A stretch of DNA of 64,000 nt from contig NZ_JAILYM010000001.1 of assembly GCF_020179425.1 (NCBI RefSeq), forward strand, positions 496,001-560,000, written 5' to 3'. The notes under the pieces are model-generated. The model was not told where the DNA came from. It saw nothing but the letters and a program-made list of their open reading frames with translations, and ran no database searches. Of the stretch, positions 8,465 through 17,955 are shown piece after piece. The stretch comes from Novosphingobium percolationis (GTDB lineage: Bacteria; Pseudomonadota; Alphaproteobacteria; Sphingomonadales; Sphingomonadaceae). The translations under genes were made by a program, and so were the position numbers. Position 1 is the stretch's first letter; every line of letters begins with the position of its first letter.

Positions 8465-9533
8465 ACCGCCGATCCATGGCCGCGGTGCACCGTCCAGCGC
8501 GGTGCCGACGCGCTTCGGTCTTGCCGTGCGCGAGGACGACGGCGACTGGCTAGACGCGCGCGAGGATGTCGACGGACCGGAACGCAAGCTGCGCACTACC
8601 GTCACCGAAGAATTTCCGAAAACGGTGATGAGCTTTAATCGCTCGCCCGACATCCCGTTCGACCGCTCGCTCAACGCCTATCGCGGGTGCGAGCATGGCT
8701 GCGTCTATTGTTATGCGAGGCCCAGCCACGCCTTTCACGACCTGTCGCCGGGGCTGGATTTCGAGACAACGCTGTTCGCAAAGCCCAAGGCCGCCGAGAT
8801 CCTGCGCAAGACGTTCGCGGGCCGGGGCTATGTACCCAGACCGCTGGCGATGGGCACCAACACCGATCCCTACCAGCCGATCGAGCGAGATTATCGCATT
8901 ACGCGCGCCGTGCTGGAACTGTGCCTCGAGGTACGCCACCCGGTGACGATCACCACCAAGTCAGCGCGCGTGCTCGATGATCTCGATCTGCTGGCGGAAC
9001 TGGCGCGGCACCGGCTGACGGCGGTGGGGATTTCCGTGACCAGCCTCGACCCGCACCTGTCGGGCCTGTTGGAGCCGCGCGCCTCGGCCCCGGCCAAGCG
9101 ATTGGCGACGCTGGGGAAACTGGTGGCGGCAGGCGTGCCCGCACACGTATCGGTGGCCCCGGTCATTCCCTCGATCACCGACGAGTTCATGGAAGGGATC
9201 ATCGAGCGTGCCGGCGCGCTGGGGGTGCCTTCGGCCAGCTGGATCATGGTGCGCCTGCCGCACGAGGTCGCGCCGCTGTTCCGCGAATGGCTGGAGGCCC
9301 ATTTTCCCGACCGCGCGGGCAAGGTGATGAGCATCATCCGCGACGTGCGCGGGGGCAAGGATAACGATGCGCGGTTCTTCACGCGGATGAAGCCGCAGGG
9401 CGTGTGGGCCGACCTGATCCGCACGCGCTTTCGCCTGGCCTGCAAGCGCGCGGGGATGGAGCGGGTGGCGCTGGAACTGGACTGCTCGCAGTTCCGCCCG
9501 CCTGCGCGGGACGGCCAGTTGGCTTTGTTCTGA
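8457..9533 (+). CDS. PA0069-family radical SAM protein
   Basis: A 358-aa radical SAM protein of the PA0069 / spore photoproduct lyase-like group. The cluster motif is CEHGCVYCYARP (C-x3-C-x2-C), followed by the family segments GTNTDPYQPIE and SVTSLDPHLSGLLEPRA. The N-terminus has the conserved HGRGAPSS....RF. This supports ATG 8457; an in-frame ATG at 8439 lies inside the LexA box and would add six unconserved residues. Substrate is unknown; a DNA-damage role is suggested by the LexA box and by the SOS control of PA0069 in Pseudomonas. It stands alone, with moaB upstream and a palindromic repeat downstream. Confidence 0.9.
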   Translation: MRTPPIHGRGAPSSAVPTRFGLAVREDDGDWLDAREDVDGPERKLRTTVTEEFPKTVMSFNRSPDIPFDRSLNAYRGCEHGCVYCYARPSHAFHDLSPGLDFETTLFAKPKAAEILRKTFAGRGYVPRPLAMGTNTDPYQPIERDYRITRAVLELCLEVRHPVTITTKSARVLDDLDLLAELARHRLTAVGISVTSLDPHLSGLLEPRASAPAKRLATLGKLVAAGVPAHVSVAPVIPSITDEFMEGIIERAGALGVPSASWIMVRLPHEVAPLFREWLEAHFPDRAGKVMSIIRDVRGGKDNDARFFTRMKPQGVWADLIRTRFRLACKRAGMERVALELDCSQFRPPARDGQLALF

Positions 9534-9540
9534 GGATCTG

Positions 9541-9588
9541 CCCGCCCCTGCCCCCTCCCGCAGGCAGGAGGGATGGGGGTGGGCAGGC
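9541..9588. repeat. dispersed palindromic repeat, copy 1
   Basis: Copy of the intergenic repeat with a CCTCCCGC..GCAGGAGG stem and a G-rich tail (ATGGGGGTGGGC) to the right. It fills the gap between the convergent radical SAM and Old Yellow Enzyme genes. Five better copies occur elsewhere in the window. Confidence 0.7.
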
Positions 9589-9591
9589 GAC

Positions 9592-10677
9592 TTACGCCAC
9601 CTCGGCGACGAAGCCCTTCCAGTTCTTCATGTAGTGGACGAAGGTGGGGCTAAGCGCCTCGTCGAGCAGGTGCTGTTCGGTCACTGGCAGCGCGGGCGAC
9701 TGGTAGGCGGGATCGGCCAGCACGCGATCGGGGAAATCGTGTCGCAGGATCGCGCCGCGCCCGATCGCCACGAAATCGCAGCCCTTGTCGAGCGCCCAAG
9801 CGCAATCGTCGGCGCTCAGCAGCTTGCCCGCGACGCACACGCGCGTATCCCCGCGCGGCAGGTCCATGAACCAGTCGATCAGCAGGCGGCCTTCGCCTTC
9901 AGGATCGTTGGGCGCCTTGCGCAAGTCCCACAGCGACAGGTCGACGTAGTCGAGCTTGCCCTCGGCCATGACCTTGCCGATCAGCGCGCGGATCTCGAGC
10001 AGCTTCTGGCCGAAGCGTTCGGGCGAAACGCGCAGGCCCAGCTGGAACTGCGGGCCGCAGGCGGCGCGGATGCCGTCGATGATCTCCAGCACCAGCCGCG
10101 CGCGGTTTTCCGGGCTGCCGCCGTACTTGTCGTCGCGTAGGTTGAATTCGGGCGAAAGGAATGCCGCGAGGATGTAGCCGTGCGCGCCGTGGATCTCCAC
10201 GCCATCGAACCCGGCCTTTTCGGCGCGGACGGCGGCAGCGATGAAATCGTCGCGCAGCTGTTCGACTTCGGCGGTGGTAAGGCCGCGCGCGCCGCTTTCG
10301 GCGTGATCTGACGGGGCGACGGGATGCGCGACCACCGCCTTGTCCGAGCGATAGCCCGCGTGGTGCAGCTGCACCGAGGACACCGCGCCATAGGCGCGGA
10401 TGCCATCGGCCAGCCGCGTCAGGCCCGGCAGGTGCGCGTCATCGAAAATGCCGATCTGGCCAACGAAGCCCTGCCCCACACGCTGCACATGCGCGGCGGC
10501 GGTCATCACCATGCCGAAGCCGCCTTTGGCGCGCGCGACGAGCCAGTTGTATTCATCGTCGGCCAGCGTGCCGTCGGGGTTGCTCTGCTGGTTGGTCAGC
10601 GGGGCGAGCATGAAGCGGTTCTTCCACGCCGGGCCGCGCGCGAAAGTCAGGGGTTGCGCAAGCGGGTTTGTGCTCAA
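9592..10677 (-). CDS. Old Yellow Enzyme family NADH:flavin oxidoreductase
   Basis: A 361-aa FMN-binding TIM-barrel ene-reductase. Visible family segments are KNRFMLAPLTN near residue 20, QLHHAGYRS in the middle, the EIHGAHGYILAAFLSPEFN active-site region and DKYGGSPENRARLVLEII. The phosphate-binding end of the barrel is FVAIGRGAILRHDFP. Substrate cannot be told from sequence. It lies four bases after a DUF1330 gene and downstream of an acyl-CoA ligase on the same strand, so a shared transcript is likely and some role in enoyl or unsaturated acyl metabolism is possible, but that is inference. Confidence 0.93.
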   Translation of the reverse strand: MSTNPLAQPLTFARGPAWKNRFMLAPLTNQQSNPDGTLADDEYNWLVARAKGGFGMVMTAAAHVQRVGQGFVGQIGIFDDAHLPGLTRLADGIRAYGAVSSVQLHHAGYRSDKAVVAHPVAPSDHAESGARGLTTAEVEQLRDDFIAAAVRAEKAGFDGVEIHGAHGYILAAFLSPEFNLRDDKYGGSPENRARLVLEIIDGIRAACGPQFQLGLRVSPERFGQKLLEIRALIGKVMAEGKLDYVDLSLWDLRKAPNDPEGEGRLLIDWFMDLPRGDTRVCVAGKLLSADDCAWALDKGCDFVAIGRGAILRHDFPDRVLADPAYQSPALPVTEQHLLDEALSPTFVHYMKNWKGFVAEVA

Positions 10678-10681
10678 GATC

Positions 10682-11098
10682 TTATCCTTCGATGGGCGCG
10701 AAGCGGACGAGGCGGCTGTCCTCGACCGCAGCCTGGCGGTGCACCACCACGGGCGCGTAATCGGGGTCCTTGACCATGCCCATGAACGCGGCGGCGCTGG
10801 GATAGGCCATGACGAAGGTTTCGTCCCATTCCCATTGCGCCGGGCCGGTCACCATGGCTTCGAAGCCGCCCTTCCACACGATATGCCCGCCCGCGCGTTC
10901 CAGCACCGGCTGGATGGTCCGGAAGTATTCGGCGTAGGCCTGCGCGCCGGTCAGGCCCTTGCCCGCAAGGTCATGGCCTGCGGGATAGTCCGCCAGCGCC
11001 TTGAACTTCACGAGGTTGAGCATGTGCACGGGCGTATCGCGCGGCAGGCTCTTGAAATGGTCGAAGTTTTCGCGGCTCGGATCGATATAGGCGGTCAT
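10682..11098 (-). CDS. DUF1330 domain protein
   Basis: A 138-aa protein of the DUF1330 / dimeric alpha-beta barrel type: HMLNLVKFKALADYP, AYAEYFRTIQPVLERAGG, WDETFVMAYPSAAAFMGMVKDPDY are the usual blocks. Function of the family is not established. ATG 11098 was chosen because the longer reading frame runs into the acyl-CoA ligase end. The gene is 10 bases after the ligase and 4 bases before the Old Yellow Enzyme gene, which suggests a small operon. Confidence 0.85.
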   Translation of the reverse strand: MTAYIDPSRENFDHFKSLPRDTPVHMLNLVKFKALADYPAGHDLAGKGLTGAQAYAEYFRTIQPVLERAGGHIVWKGGFEAMVTGPAQWEWDETFVMAYPSAAAFMGMVKDPDYAPVVVHRQAAVEDSRLVRFAPIEG

Positions 11099-11108
11099 CG
11101 GGCGTCCT

Positions 11109-12722
11109 TCAGGCAGCAGGCCAGGCGTAGTCACGGAACTGGTCGCGCAAGTCCTTCTTGCTGATCTTGCCCGTGCCGGTGTGCGGGATTTCGTCCACGA
11201 AGGCGACGGCATCGGGCACCCACCACTTGGCGACCTTCTGCGACAGATAGTCGCGCAATTCCGCTTCGGTGCAGTCGGTGCCGGGCTTGCGGATCACGAC
11301 GAGCAGCGGGCGTTCGTCCCACTTGGGATGATGGATGCCGATGGCCGCGGCTTCGGCGACGCAAGGGTGGCCGACGGCGGCGTTTTCCAGCTCGACCGAG
11401 CTGATCCATTCGCCGCCCGACTTGATCACGTCCTTGGTCCGGTCGGTCAGCTGCAGGCTGCCGTCGGGATGGATCACGGCGACGTCGCCGGTATCGAACC
11501 ACTGGTCGGCGTCGGTCGCGTCCTGCTCGGCCTTGAAGTAGCGCTTGACTACCCATGGCCCCCGCACATGCAAAGTACCGGACGTCTTGCCATCGCGTGG
11601 CAGAACCTTCGCCGGATCGTCCAGATCGACGCAGCGGATTTCGACGCCGAAAGGCACGCGCCCCTGCTTCGATTTCACCGCAACCTGTTCGTCGAAGCTG
11701 AGGTCGTCCCAGTTCCACGGCTCGGCCCCGGTGGTGCCGATGGGCGAAGTTTCGGTCATGCCCCAGGCATGGGCGACCCGAATGCCCTTCTTCATGAAGC
11801 GCTCGATCATCGAACGCGGCATGGCCGAGCCGCCGCACACCACCTGACGCAGGCTGGCGGGGATGTCCTTGCCGGTGGCGTCGAGGTGCTGGAGCAGGCT
11901 GAGCCAGACGGTGGGAACGCCCGAAGAGGCGGTGACTCTCTCGTTCTCGAACAGCTCGCACAGCGTCGCCGCGTCGTTGGTGGCGCAATAGACGAACTTG
12001 GCGCCCGCCGCCGCGCCCGCCCAGGGGATGCCCCAGCTGGCGGCGTGGAACATCGGCACGATCGGCATCATCACCATGCGCGTGTCCAACCCGAACACGG
12101 CGGGCGACTGGCAGGTCATGGCGTGGAGCATGGTCGAGCGGTGTTCGTAGAGCACGCCCTTGGGATTGCCGGTGGTGCCGCTGGTATAGCAAAGCATGCA
12201 GGGGTCGCGCTCGTCGCCATCGGCCCAATGCGCCTGCCCGTCCTCAAGCGCGATCCAGTCTTCGAAAGACTGCGCCGGTTCATCGCTGTCGAAGCAGATG
12301 TAGTGCTGGATCGTCGGCCAGCGCGGCTTCATGCGCTCGACCACCGGCGCCCACACCTTGTCGAACAGCAGGACTTTGTCCTCGGCATGGTTGGCGATGT
12401 AATCGAGCTGGTCGTCGAACAGCCGCGGATTGATGGTATGAAGGATCCCGCCTGCGCCGACCGCGCCATACCAGCTGACGAGGTGGCGGTGATGGTTCAT
12501 CGCCAGCGTTGCAATGCGGTCGCCCGGCCCAACCCCCAGCCGCCGCAGCGCCTGCACCATGCGCAGCGCATCGTGGCGGATCCCGGCCCAGTTGGTGCGC
12601 GTTTCGCTGCCGTCAGCCCAGCGCGAGACGATCTCGCGCGGCCCGTGTTCGCGCGCGGCATGATCGAGCAGATGGGTCACGCGCAGCTTCCAGTCCTGCA
12701 TGGCGCCCAACTGCATCATCAT
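11109..12722 (-). CDS. long-chain fatty acid / acyl-CoA ligase
   Basis: A 537-aa AMP-forming ligase of the ANL superfamily, which activates a carboxylate to acyl-AMP and then acyl-CoA. Motifs in order: P-loop [59 protein letters not shown] and the C-terminal lysine motif [12 protein letters not shown]. The length and motifs match medium/long-chain fatty acyl-CoA synthetases. The start is uncertain among ATG codons at 12722, 12719, 12716 and 12701. It follows dnaE after 9 bases, and the downstream DUF1330 and Old Yellow Enzyme genes follow closely. Confidence 0.92.
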   Translation of the reverse strand: MMMQLGAMQDWKLRVTHLLDHAAREHGPREIVSRWADGSETRTNWAGIRHDALRMVQALRRLGVGPGDRIATLAMNHHRHLVSWYGAVGAGGILHTINPRLFDDQLDYIANHAEDKVLLFDKVWAPVVERMKPRWPTIQHYICFDSDEPAQSFEDWIALEDGQAHWADGDERDPCMLCYTSGTTGNPKGVLYEHRSTMLHAMTCQSPAVFGLDTRMVMMPIVPMFHAASWGIPWAGAAAGAKFVYCATNDAATLCELFENERVTASSGVPTVWLSLLQHLDATGKDIPASLRQVVCGGSAMPRSMIERFMKKGIRVAHAWGMTETSPIGTTGAEPWNWDDLSFDEQVAVKSKQGRVPFGVEIRCVDLDDPAKVLPRDGKTSGTLHVRGPWVVKRYFKAEQDATDADQWFDTGDVAVIHPDGSLQLTDRTKDVIKSGGEWISSVELENAAVGHPCVAEAAAIGIHHPKWDERPLLVVIRKPGTDCTEAELRDYLSQKVAKWWVPDAVAFVDEIPHTGTGKISKKDLRDQFRDYAWPAA

Positions 12723-12731
12723 CGCTCTCCC

Positions 12732-15700
12732 TTATTCCACCAGCCGCAGATGCCGTTCCGGTCTTGCGGTAAGGGCCACATTGGCAAGGCCCTCGATGGG
12801 AATCAATCGTTCGATTAAGTCGCTGTCGAGGCGGAAATCAGTCCCTAGCCGCACCAGCGGTTCGCGTGCCCCCCCGGTGCGCAAGCGCGCCAGAACCTCC
12901 CCCTTGGCATCGGCCGCGCGCGGCAGCAGCATAGCCAGCTCGGCGATGGCCTCAGGTTTCGTAACGTCAAGCTTGAGCATCATGCGCGCCGCGCTGGTCA
13001 CGGAATCGAGCGGACGGGCATTGCGCACGGTGACGCGCGGCGGCTCGTCGGGGTTCGGGCGATCGAGTTCGACGTTGAGCAGGACGCAGACGCCGTCCTT
13101 GGCCCACTGCACAAAGTTGTCGACAAGCGCCTCTTCGAAGCACGAGGCGGAGAACAATCCCGACGAATCGGAGAAGTCGGCCATGACGAAGTCCTTGCCG
13201 CGCTTCGTCTTGCGCTTCTGCACGTTCTCCACCAGCGCCGCCATGACCGCGCCGGATCGGCCGCCCCCGCCTTCCCCGCCCCCACTCATCAGGCTGCCAT
13301 AGGAGCGCGCGCCGTTGGCCGAGGCCACCGCGCGATATTCCTCGACCGGGTGCGCGGCGAAGTAGAAGCCGAAGTTCTCGCGCTCGGCCGCCATCTGGTC
13401 GGCGCGGCTCCACGGCTTGGTTTCGGCAAGGCGCGTGGCGGGCACGGCGTGGTCGTCACCGCCGAACAGGCCCCCCTGCCCCGAAGTGCGTGCGCGCGCG
13501 GCTTCGTCCGCCACGGCCATCAGCAGTTCGGCATTGGCGGTGACTTGGGCGCGATTGGGTTCAAGGCAATCGAGCGCACCGCCTGCCGCCAGCGCTTCCA
13601 GCCCGCGCCGGTTCATCGATCCCGCGGGCAAGCGGCGGAACAGGTCGTCGAGGCTGGCGAAAGGGCCGTTCGCCTCACGCTCGGCGACGATCGCGTCCAT
13701 CGCCTTTTCGCCGACGTTGCGCAGGCCCGCCAGCGCATAGCGCACGGCATAGCCATCGTGCGTGCGTTCGACGGTGAACTCGGCCTCGGAATGGTTGATG
13801 TCTGGGCCTGCCAGCGCCACCCCGTTGCGGCGCATGTCATCGACGAAGACCGACAGCTTTTCCGACTGGTGCATGTCGAAGCACATCGAGGCGGCGTAGA
13901 ATTCGTGCGGGTAATGCGTCTTGAGCCACGCCGTCTGGTAGGCGAGCAGCGCGTAGGCGGCGGCGTGCGACTTGTTGAAGCCGTAGCCTGCGAACTTGTC
14001 GATCAAGTCGAACAGCTCGTTGGCCTTGGCTGCGGGAATGTCGGACACGGTCTTGCAGCCATCGACGAAGCGCTGGCGCTGGGCGTCCATTTCGGCCTGC
14101 ACCTTCTTGCCCATTGCGCGGCGCAGAAGGTCGGCGTCGCCCAGAGAGTAGCCCGCGAGGATCTGCGCGGCCTGCATCACCTGTTCCTGATAGACGAAGA
14201 TGCCGTAGGTTTCGGACAGGATACCCGCCAGCTTGTCGTGCGGGTACTCGATGCTTTCGAGCCCGTTCTTGCGCCGCCCGAACAGCGGGATGTTGTCCAT
14301 CGGGCCGGGACGGTAGAGCGAAACGAGCGCGATGATGTCGCCGAAATTGGTCGGCTTCACCGCCGCCAGCGTGCGCCGCATGCCTTCGGATTCGAGCTGG
14401 AACACGCCGACCGTGTCGCCCGATTGCAGCAGCTTGTAGGTGTCGACATCGTCCCACGGCAGCGCCGACAGGTCGATGTCGATGTGCCGCTTGGTGAGCA
14501 AGTCCACTGCCTTGCGCAGCACCGACAAGGTCTTGAGGCCGAGGAAGTCGAACTTCACCAGCCCGGCGTCCTCGACGAACTTCATGTCAAACTGCGTGAC
14601 CGGCATGTCCGAACGCGGATCGCGGTAGAGCGGGACGAGCTGAGCCAGCGGGCGGTCGCCGATCACCACGCCCGCCGCGTGGGTCGAACTGTTGCGCGGC
14701 AGGCCTTCCAGTTGCATCGCAAGGTCGATCAGCCGCTTGACCTCGGGATCGCGGTCGTATTCGCGCTTCAGTTCCAGCACGCCGTTCAGGGCGCGCGGCA
14801 GCGGCCAGGGGTCGGTCGGATGGTTGGGCACCATCTTGCACAACCGGTCGACCTGACCATAGCTCATCTGCAGGATGCGACCCGTGTCGCGCAGCACCGC
14901 CCGCGCCTTCAGCTTGCCGAAGGTGATGATCTGCGCGACGTGATCCTCGCCGTATTTCTGCTGGACGTAGCGGATCACCTCGCCGCGCCGGGTTTCGCAG
15001 AAGTCGATGTCGAAGTCGGGCATCGACACGCGTTCGGGGTTGAGGAAGCGTTCGAACAGCAGGCCCAGCTTGATCGGATCGAGATCGGTGATGGTCAGCG
15101 CCCACGCCACCAGCGAGCCTGCGCCAGAACCACGCCCCGGCCCTACCGGGATGCCCTGGTCCTTGGCCCACTTGATGAAGTCGGCCACGATCAGGAAGTA
15201 GCCGCCAAAGCCCATGCGGTTGATGATGCCGACTTCGAATTCGAGCCGCTGGCGGTAGTTCAGCACTTCCTCGACCGCGCCGATGGCGGCCAGTTGCGGA
15301 TAGGCTGCCGGGTCCGGCTCGGCATCGGGGCCGAGCGTCAGGATCTCGGCCAGTTCGCCATGTGCCGCTTCGGGGTAATAGGGCTTCATCCGCGCAACGA
15401 GGCCGGTGCGGCTGTCGGCGGCGCAGGCCTTGGCCTCGCCTTCCTTGTCGCCGGCAAGGCTGGGCAGGATCGGCTTGCGCTTGGGCGGCATGCAGGCGGT
15501 GCGCTGCGCGACGACCATCGAATTGGCCAGCGCCTCGGGGCAGTCGGCGAAAAGCTGCTCCATCGCCTCGTAGGGCTTGATCCACCATTCGCGCGACGAA
15601 CGCGGGCGGTCGGTGCTGTCGACATGCGTGGAACTGGCGATGCACAGCATGGCATCGTGCGCGGCGTAGAACCCGGCTTCGGCAAAGCACGCGGGGTTGG

Positions 15701-16328
15701 TGGCGACGAGCGGGATGGCCCGCGCATAGGCAAGATCGAACAGCCCCGCCTCGCCCGCGCTTTCGGCGGGATCGCCGGTGCGCGCGAGTTCGATGTAGAG
15801 GCGGTCTTGGAACAGTTCCTGCAACCGATCGGCATAGGCTTCGGCGGCGCTCTGCTGCCCATCGGCGAACAGTCGGGTCAGCGCGCCCTCCCCCCCGCCG
15901 GTCAGGCACAACAGGCTGTCGGTGTGGCCTACCAGGTCGGCCAGCACCACATGCGGTGCGAATTCGAGCGGACGGTCGAGGTGCGCCTTGCTGACGAGGT
16001 GGCACAGGTTGTCGTAGCCGCGAGAATCCTGCGCATAGAGGCCGAGCCAGTCGATCGTCGGCTGGGCCGGGCCGAAGCCCGTGGCCGCGCCTTCACGCTC
16101 GGGCCGGGCGACGGCGAGCATGACGCCGATGACCGGCTGCACGCCAACGTCCTTGCACGCCTTTGCAAAGGCAGCGCTACCGTAAAGTCCGTTGCGGTCG
16201 GTGATCGCGATGGCGGGAAAGCCGCGCTCGGCCGCCGTCTTGGCGATCGCCTTGGGGTCCACCGCGCCATCGAGCATGGTGTAGGAGGAGAACACGCGAA
16301 GCGGGACGAAGGGAGCGTAACCGGCCAT
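12732..16328 (-). CDS. dnaE: DNA polymerase III alpha subunit
   Basis: Replicative polymerase of 1198 aa, close to the 1160 aa of the E. coli protein. The N-terminal PHP domain starts FVPLRVFSSYTMLDGAVDP; the catalytic Asp pair is in SMPDFDIDFCETRRGE (about residue 435); GPGRGSGAGSLVAWAL precedes it. The C-terminal part holds an OB-fold (VMAALVENVQKRKTKRGKDF). The ATG at 16328 was chosen for the conserved N-terminus (MAGYAPFVPLRV); a longer frame upstream has no family similarity. The GPGRGSGAGSLVAWAL block and length fit DnaE1 rather than the damage-inducible DnaE2. The acyl-CoA ligase follows after 9 bases, an unusual partner. Confidence 0.98.
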   Translation of the reverse strand: MAGYAPFVPLRVFSSYTMLDGAVDPKAIAKTAAERGFPAIAITDRNGLYGSAAFAKACKDVGVQPVIGVMLAVARPEREGAATGFGPAQPTIDWLGLYAQDSRGYDNLCHLVSKAHLDRPLEFAPHVVLADLVGHTDSLLCLTGGGEGALTRLFADGQQSAAEAYADRLQELFQDRLYIELARTGDPAESAGEAGLFDLAYARAIPLVATNPACFAEAGFYAAHDAMLCIASSTHVDSTDRPRSSREWWIKPYEAMEQLFADCPEALANSMVVAQRTACMPPKRKPILPSLAGDKEGEAKACAADSRTGLVARMKPYYPEAAHGELAEILTLGPDAEPDPAAYPQLAAIGAVEEVLNYRQRLEFEVGIINRMGFGGYFLIVADFIKWAKDQGIPVGPGRGSGAGSLVAWALTITDLDPIKLGLLFERFLNPERVSMPDFDIDFCETRRGEVIRYVQQKYGEDHVAQIITFGKLKARAVLRDTGRILQMSYGQVDRLCKMVPNHPTDPWPLPRALNGVLELKREYDRDPEVKRLIDLAMQLEGLPRNSSTHAAGVVIGDRPLAQLVPLYRDPRSDMPVTQFDMKFVEDAGLVKFDFLGLKTLSVLRKAVDLLTKRHIDIDLSALPWDDVDTYKLLQSGDTVGVFQLESEGMRRTLAAVKPTNFGDIIALVSLYRPGPMDNIPLFGRRKNGLESIEYPHDKLAGILSETYGIFVYQEQVMQAAQILAGYSLGDADLLRRAMGKKVQAEMDAQRQRFVDGCKTVSDIPAAKANELFDLIDKFAGYGFNKSHAAAYALLAYQTAWLKTHYPHEFYAASMCFDMHQSEKLSVFVDDMRRNGVALAGPDINHSEAEFTVERTHDGYAVRYALAGLRNVGEKAMDAIVAEREANGPFASLDDLFRRLPAGSMNRRGLEALAAGGALDCLEPNRAQVTANAELLMAVADEAARARTSGQGGLFGGDDHAVPATRLAETKPWSRADQMAAERENFGFYFAAHPVEEYRAVASANGARSYGSLMSGGGEGGGGRSGAVMAALVENVQKRKTKRGKDFVMADFSDSSGLFSASCFEEALVDNFVQWAKDGVCVLLNVELDRPNPDEPPRVTVRNARPLDSVTSAARMMLKLDVTKPEAIAELAMLLPRAADAKGEVLARLRTGGAREPLVRLGTDFRLDSDLIERLIPIEGLANVALTARPERHLRLVE

Positions 16329-16389
16329 GCGATCAATGTAGGAAACGCCACTGCCTTTGGCGAGCGCGGGCGGCGGCGTTATCAACCGG

Positions 16390-16878
16390 TCACAGCAGCG
16401 CTTCGATGTCCTTTTCGAGGCTTTCGGGCTTGTCCATCGGGCCATAGCGGCGCACGACCTTGCCCGAACGGTCGATCAGGAACTTGGTGAAGTTCCACTT
16501 GATCCCCTTGGTGCCCATGATCCCCGGCGCTTCGGCCTTGAGCCAGTCATAGAGCGGATCGGCGCCCGGGCCATTGACCTCGATCTTGGCCATCAGCGGG
16601 AAGCTGACGCCGAAGTTGACCTTGCAGAAGCCGTCGATTTCCTCGGCGCTCCCCGGCTCCTGCCCGCCGAACTGGTTGCAGGGGAAGGCCAGCACCTCGA
16701 AGCCCTTGTCCCCATACGATTTCCAGAGCTTCTCCAGCCCGTCATACTGCGGGGTGAAACCGCACTTGGAAGCGGTGTTGACGACGAGCAGGACCTTCCC
16801 CGCCTTTCCGGCAAGGTCGATCTCGTCGCCGCCGGGCAGTTTTGCCTTGAAATCGGCGATCGTGCGCGGACCCGACAT
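16390..16878 (-). CDS. glutathione peroxidase
   Basis: A 162-aa thiol peroxidase of the GPx family that reduces hydrogen peroxide or organic hydroperoxides. The catalytic Cys is C39 in NTASKCGFTPQY; the Gln of the triad is in FPCNQFGGQEPGS and the Trp in KWNFTKFLID. No signal peptide, so cytoplasmic. Bacterial members of this kind are usually thioredoxin-dependent despite the name. A near-perfect 24-bp dyad lies just before the ATG (see 16890-16913), which suggests control by a dimeric repressor. The gene is monocistronic as far as can be seen. Confidence 0.95.
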   Translation of the reverse strand: MSGPRTIADFKAKLPGGDEIDLAGKAGKVLLVVNTASKCGFTPQYDGLEKLWKSYGDKGFEVLAFPCNQFGGQEPGSAEEIDGFCKVNFGVSFPLMAKIEVNGPGADPLYDWLKAEAPGIMGTKGIKWNFTKFLIDRSGKVVRRYGPMDKPESLEKDIEALL

Positions 16879-16889
16879 TCCATTCCCCC

Positions 16890-16913
16890 TATTAGATTGC
16901 GTGCAATATAATA
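16890..16913. promoter_or_regulatory. candidate operator dyad before glutathione peroxidase
   Basis: Arms TATTAGATTGC and GCAATATAATA around GT form an 11-bp inverted repeat with one mismatch. It starts 11 bases upstream of the peroxidase ATG and includes AT-rich sequence that could hold the -10 region (TATTAT on the minus strand). The layout resembles operators of MarR/OhrR-type peroxide sensors; the regulator is not in the window. Confidence 0.55.
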
Positions 16914-16936
16914 GGTGTCATAGCCAGCACGATCGA

Positions 16937-17203
16937 TCAAGCCGGAAAGTCGTTGCGCCGGGCGAGCGCGAGAATCTCCGCCGGGCCATATTGGCGGTCT
17001 CCCGACTTCTCGATGACGAGCCCCGCGCGCTCGCTCTCGGGCATTCGTGCGACGAGGCGGACCATGTCGGAAAAGCTGCCGGCGTGGAGCGCGGCAAAGC
17101 CGTGGAGCACGCCGTCCGCAGCCTCGCGGCGCAGGACGGTGGCGTGGTCATTCCAGAAATCGGCACGGGTATCGCCGGATTCGGCGCGGATCGTGGTGTT
17201 CAT
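16937..17203 (-). CDS. small protein of unknown function, 88 aa
   Basis: I do not recognise a family. The 88-aa product is soluble, without signal peptide or membrane segment. It has a helical look with WNDHATVLRREAADGVLHG in the first half and GDRQYGPAEILALARRNDFPA at the end. Reasons to call it real: a strong AAAGGAG ribosome binding site 11 bases before ATG 17203, and a compact fit between lolD and the glutathione peroxidase gene on the same strand. No partner or role can be inferred. Confidence 0.65.
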   Translation of the reverse strand: MNTTIRAESGDTRADFWNDHATVLRREAADGVLHGFAALHAGSFSDMVRLVARMPESERAGLVIEKSGDRQYGPAEILALARRNDFPA

Positions 17204-17265
17204 AAAGATACGATCTCCTTTCGCGCCCTATCAACGCGCGAAGCCGGTTCCCGTATCCCGCCGCG

Positions 17266-17955
17266 CTATTGCAGCACGCCTTCGTGAAGCCGGACCACGC
17301 GGTCCATGCGCAGGGCAAGCCGTTCATTGTGGGTGGCGATCAGCGCGGCGCTGCCCTCGCCCCGCACCAGCTTGAGCAATTCCTCCAGCACGCGGTCGGC
17401 CGTGGCTTCGTCGAGGTTGCCGGTCGGCTCGTCCGCCAGCACCAGTTCGGGCCGGTTGGCCAGCGCGCGGGCCACGGCCACGCGCTGCTGCTCGCCGCCC
17501 GAAAGCTGGTTGGGCCGATGCTCCAGCCGGTGGCCGAGGCCCAGCGCGGTCAGCAGTTCGGTCGCGCGCACCCGCGCTTCCGCGGCAGGCTTGCTCGCCA
17601 CCATCTGCGGCAGCACGACGTTCTCGATCGCGTTGAAATCGGGCAGCAGGTGGTGGAACTGGTAGACGAAGCCGAGGTGATCGCGCCGCAGCGTGGTGCG
17701 CGCATCGCCCGACAGCGCCGAGGCGTTGGTCCCCGCGATCTCGATCAGCCCTTCGAAGCCGCCTTCGAGCAGGCCAACCGCCTGCAACAGCGTGGACTTG
17801 CCCGAGCCGGAGGGCCCCAGCAGCGCGACGATCTCGCCGGGCCGGATCTCGAGGTTCACCCCGCGCAGGACGTCGATGGTGACGCCCCCTTGGGTGAAGC
17901 TGCGGCGCAGATTCTGCAGGCGCACGACAGGATTCATGGCGACAGGATCACTCAT
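17266..17955 (-). CDS. lolD: lipoprotein-releasing ABC transporter ATPase
   Basis: ATPase of the LolCDE machine that extracts outer-membrane lipoproteins from the inner membrane. The 229-aa protein has Walker A GPSGSGKS (residues 47-54), the signature [15 protein letters not shown] and Walker [14 protein letters not shown]. The ATG at 17955 overlaps the lolC stop by 8 bases (ATGAGTGA), consistent with coupled translation; an ATG six codons later is an alternative. The LolD assignment, rather than a MacB-type exporter, rests on the neighbouring LolC/E permease and the [15 protein letters not shown] block. Confidence 0.95.
   Translation of the reverse strand: MSDPVAMNPVVRLQNLRRSFTQGGVTIDVLRGVNLEIRPGEIVALLGPSGSGKSTLLQAVGLLEGGFEGLIEIAGTNASALSGDARTTLRRDHLGFVYQFHHLLPDFNAIENVVLPQMVASKPAAEARVRATELLTALGLGHRLEHRPNQLSGGEQQRVAVARALANRPELVLADEPTGNLDEATADRVLEELLKLVRGEGSAALIATHNERLALRMDRVVRLHEGVLQ

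Noticed and set aside
13350..16490. A 1046-codon open frame antisense to dnaE on the plus strand
   Set aside because: It exists because of the high GC third positions. The residues are Arg/His/Val-rich with no family match, and dnaE on the other strand is clear.
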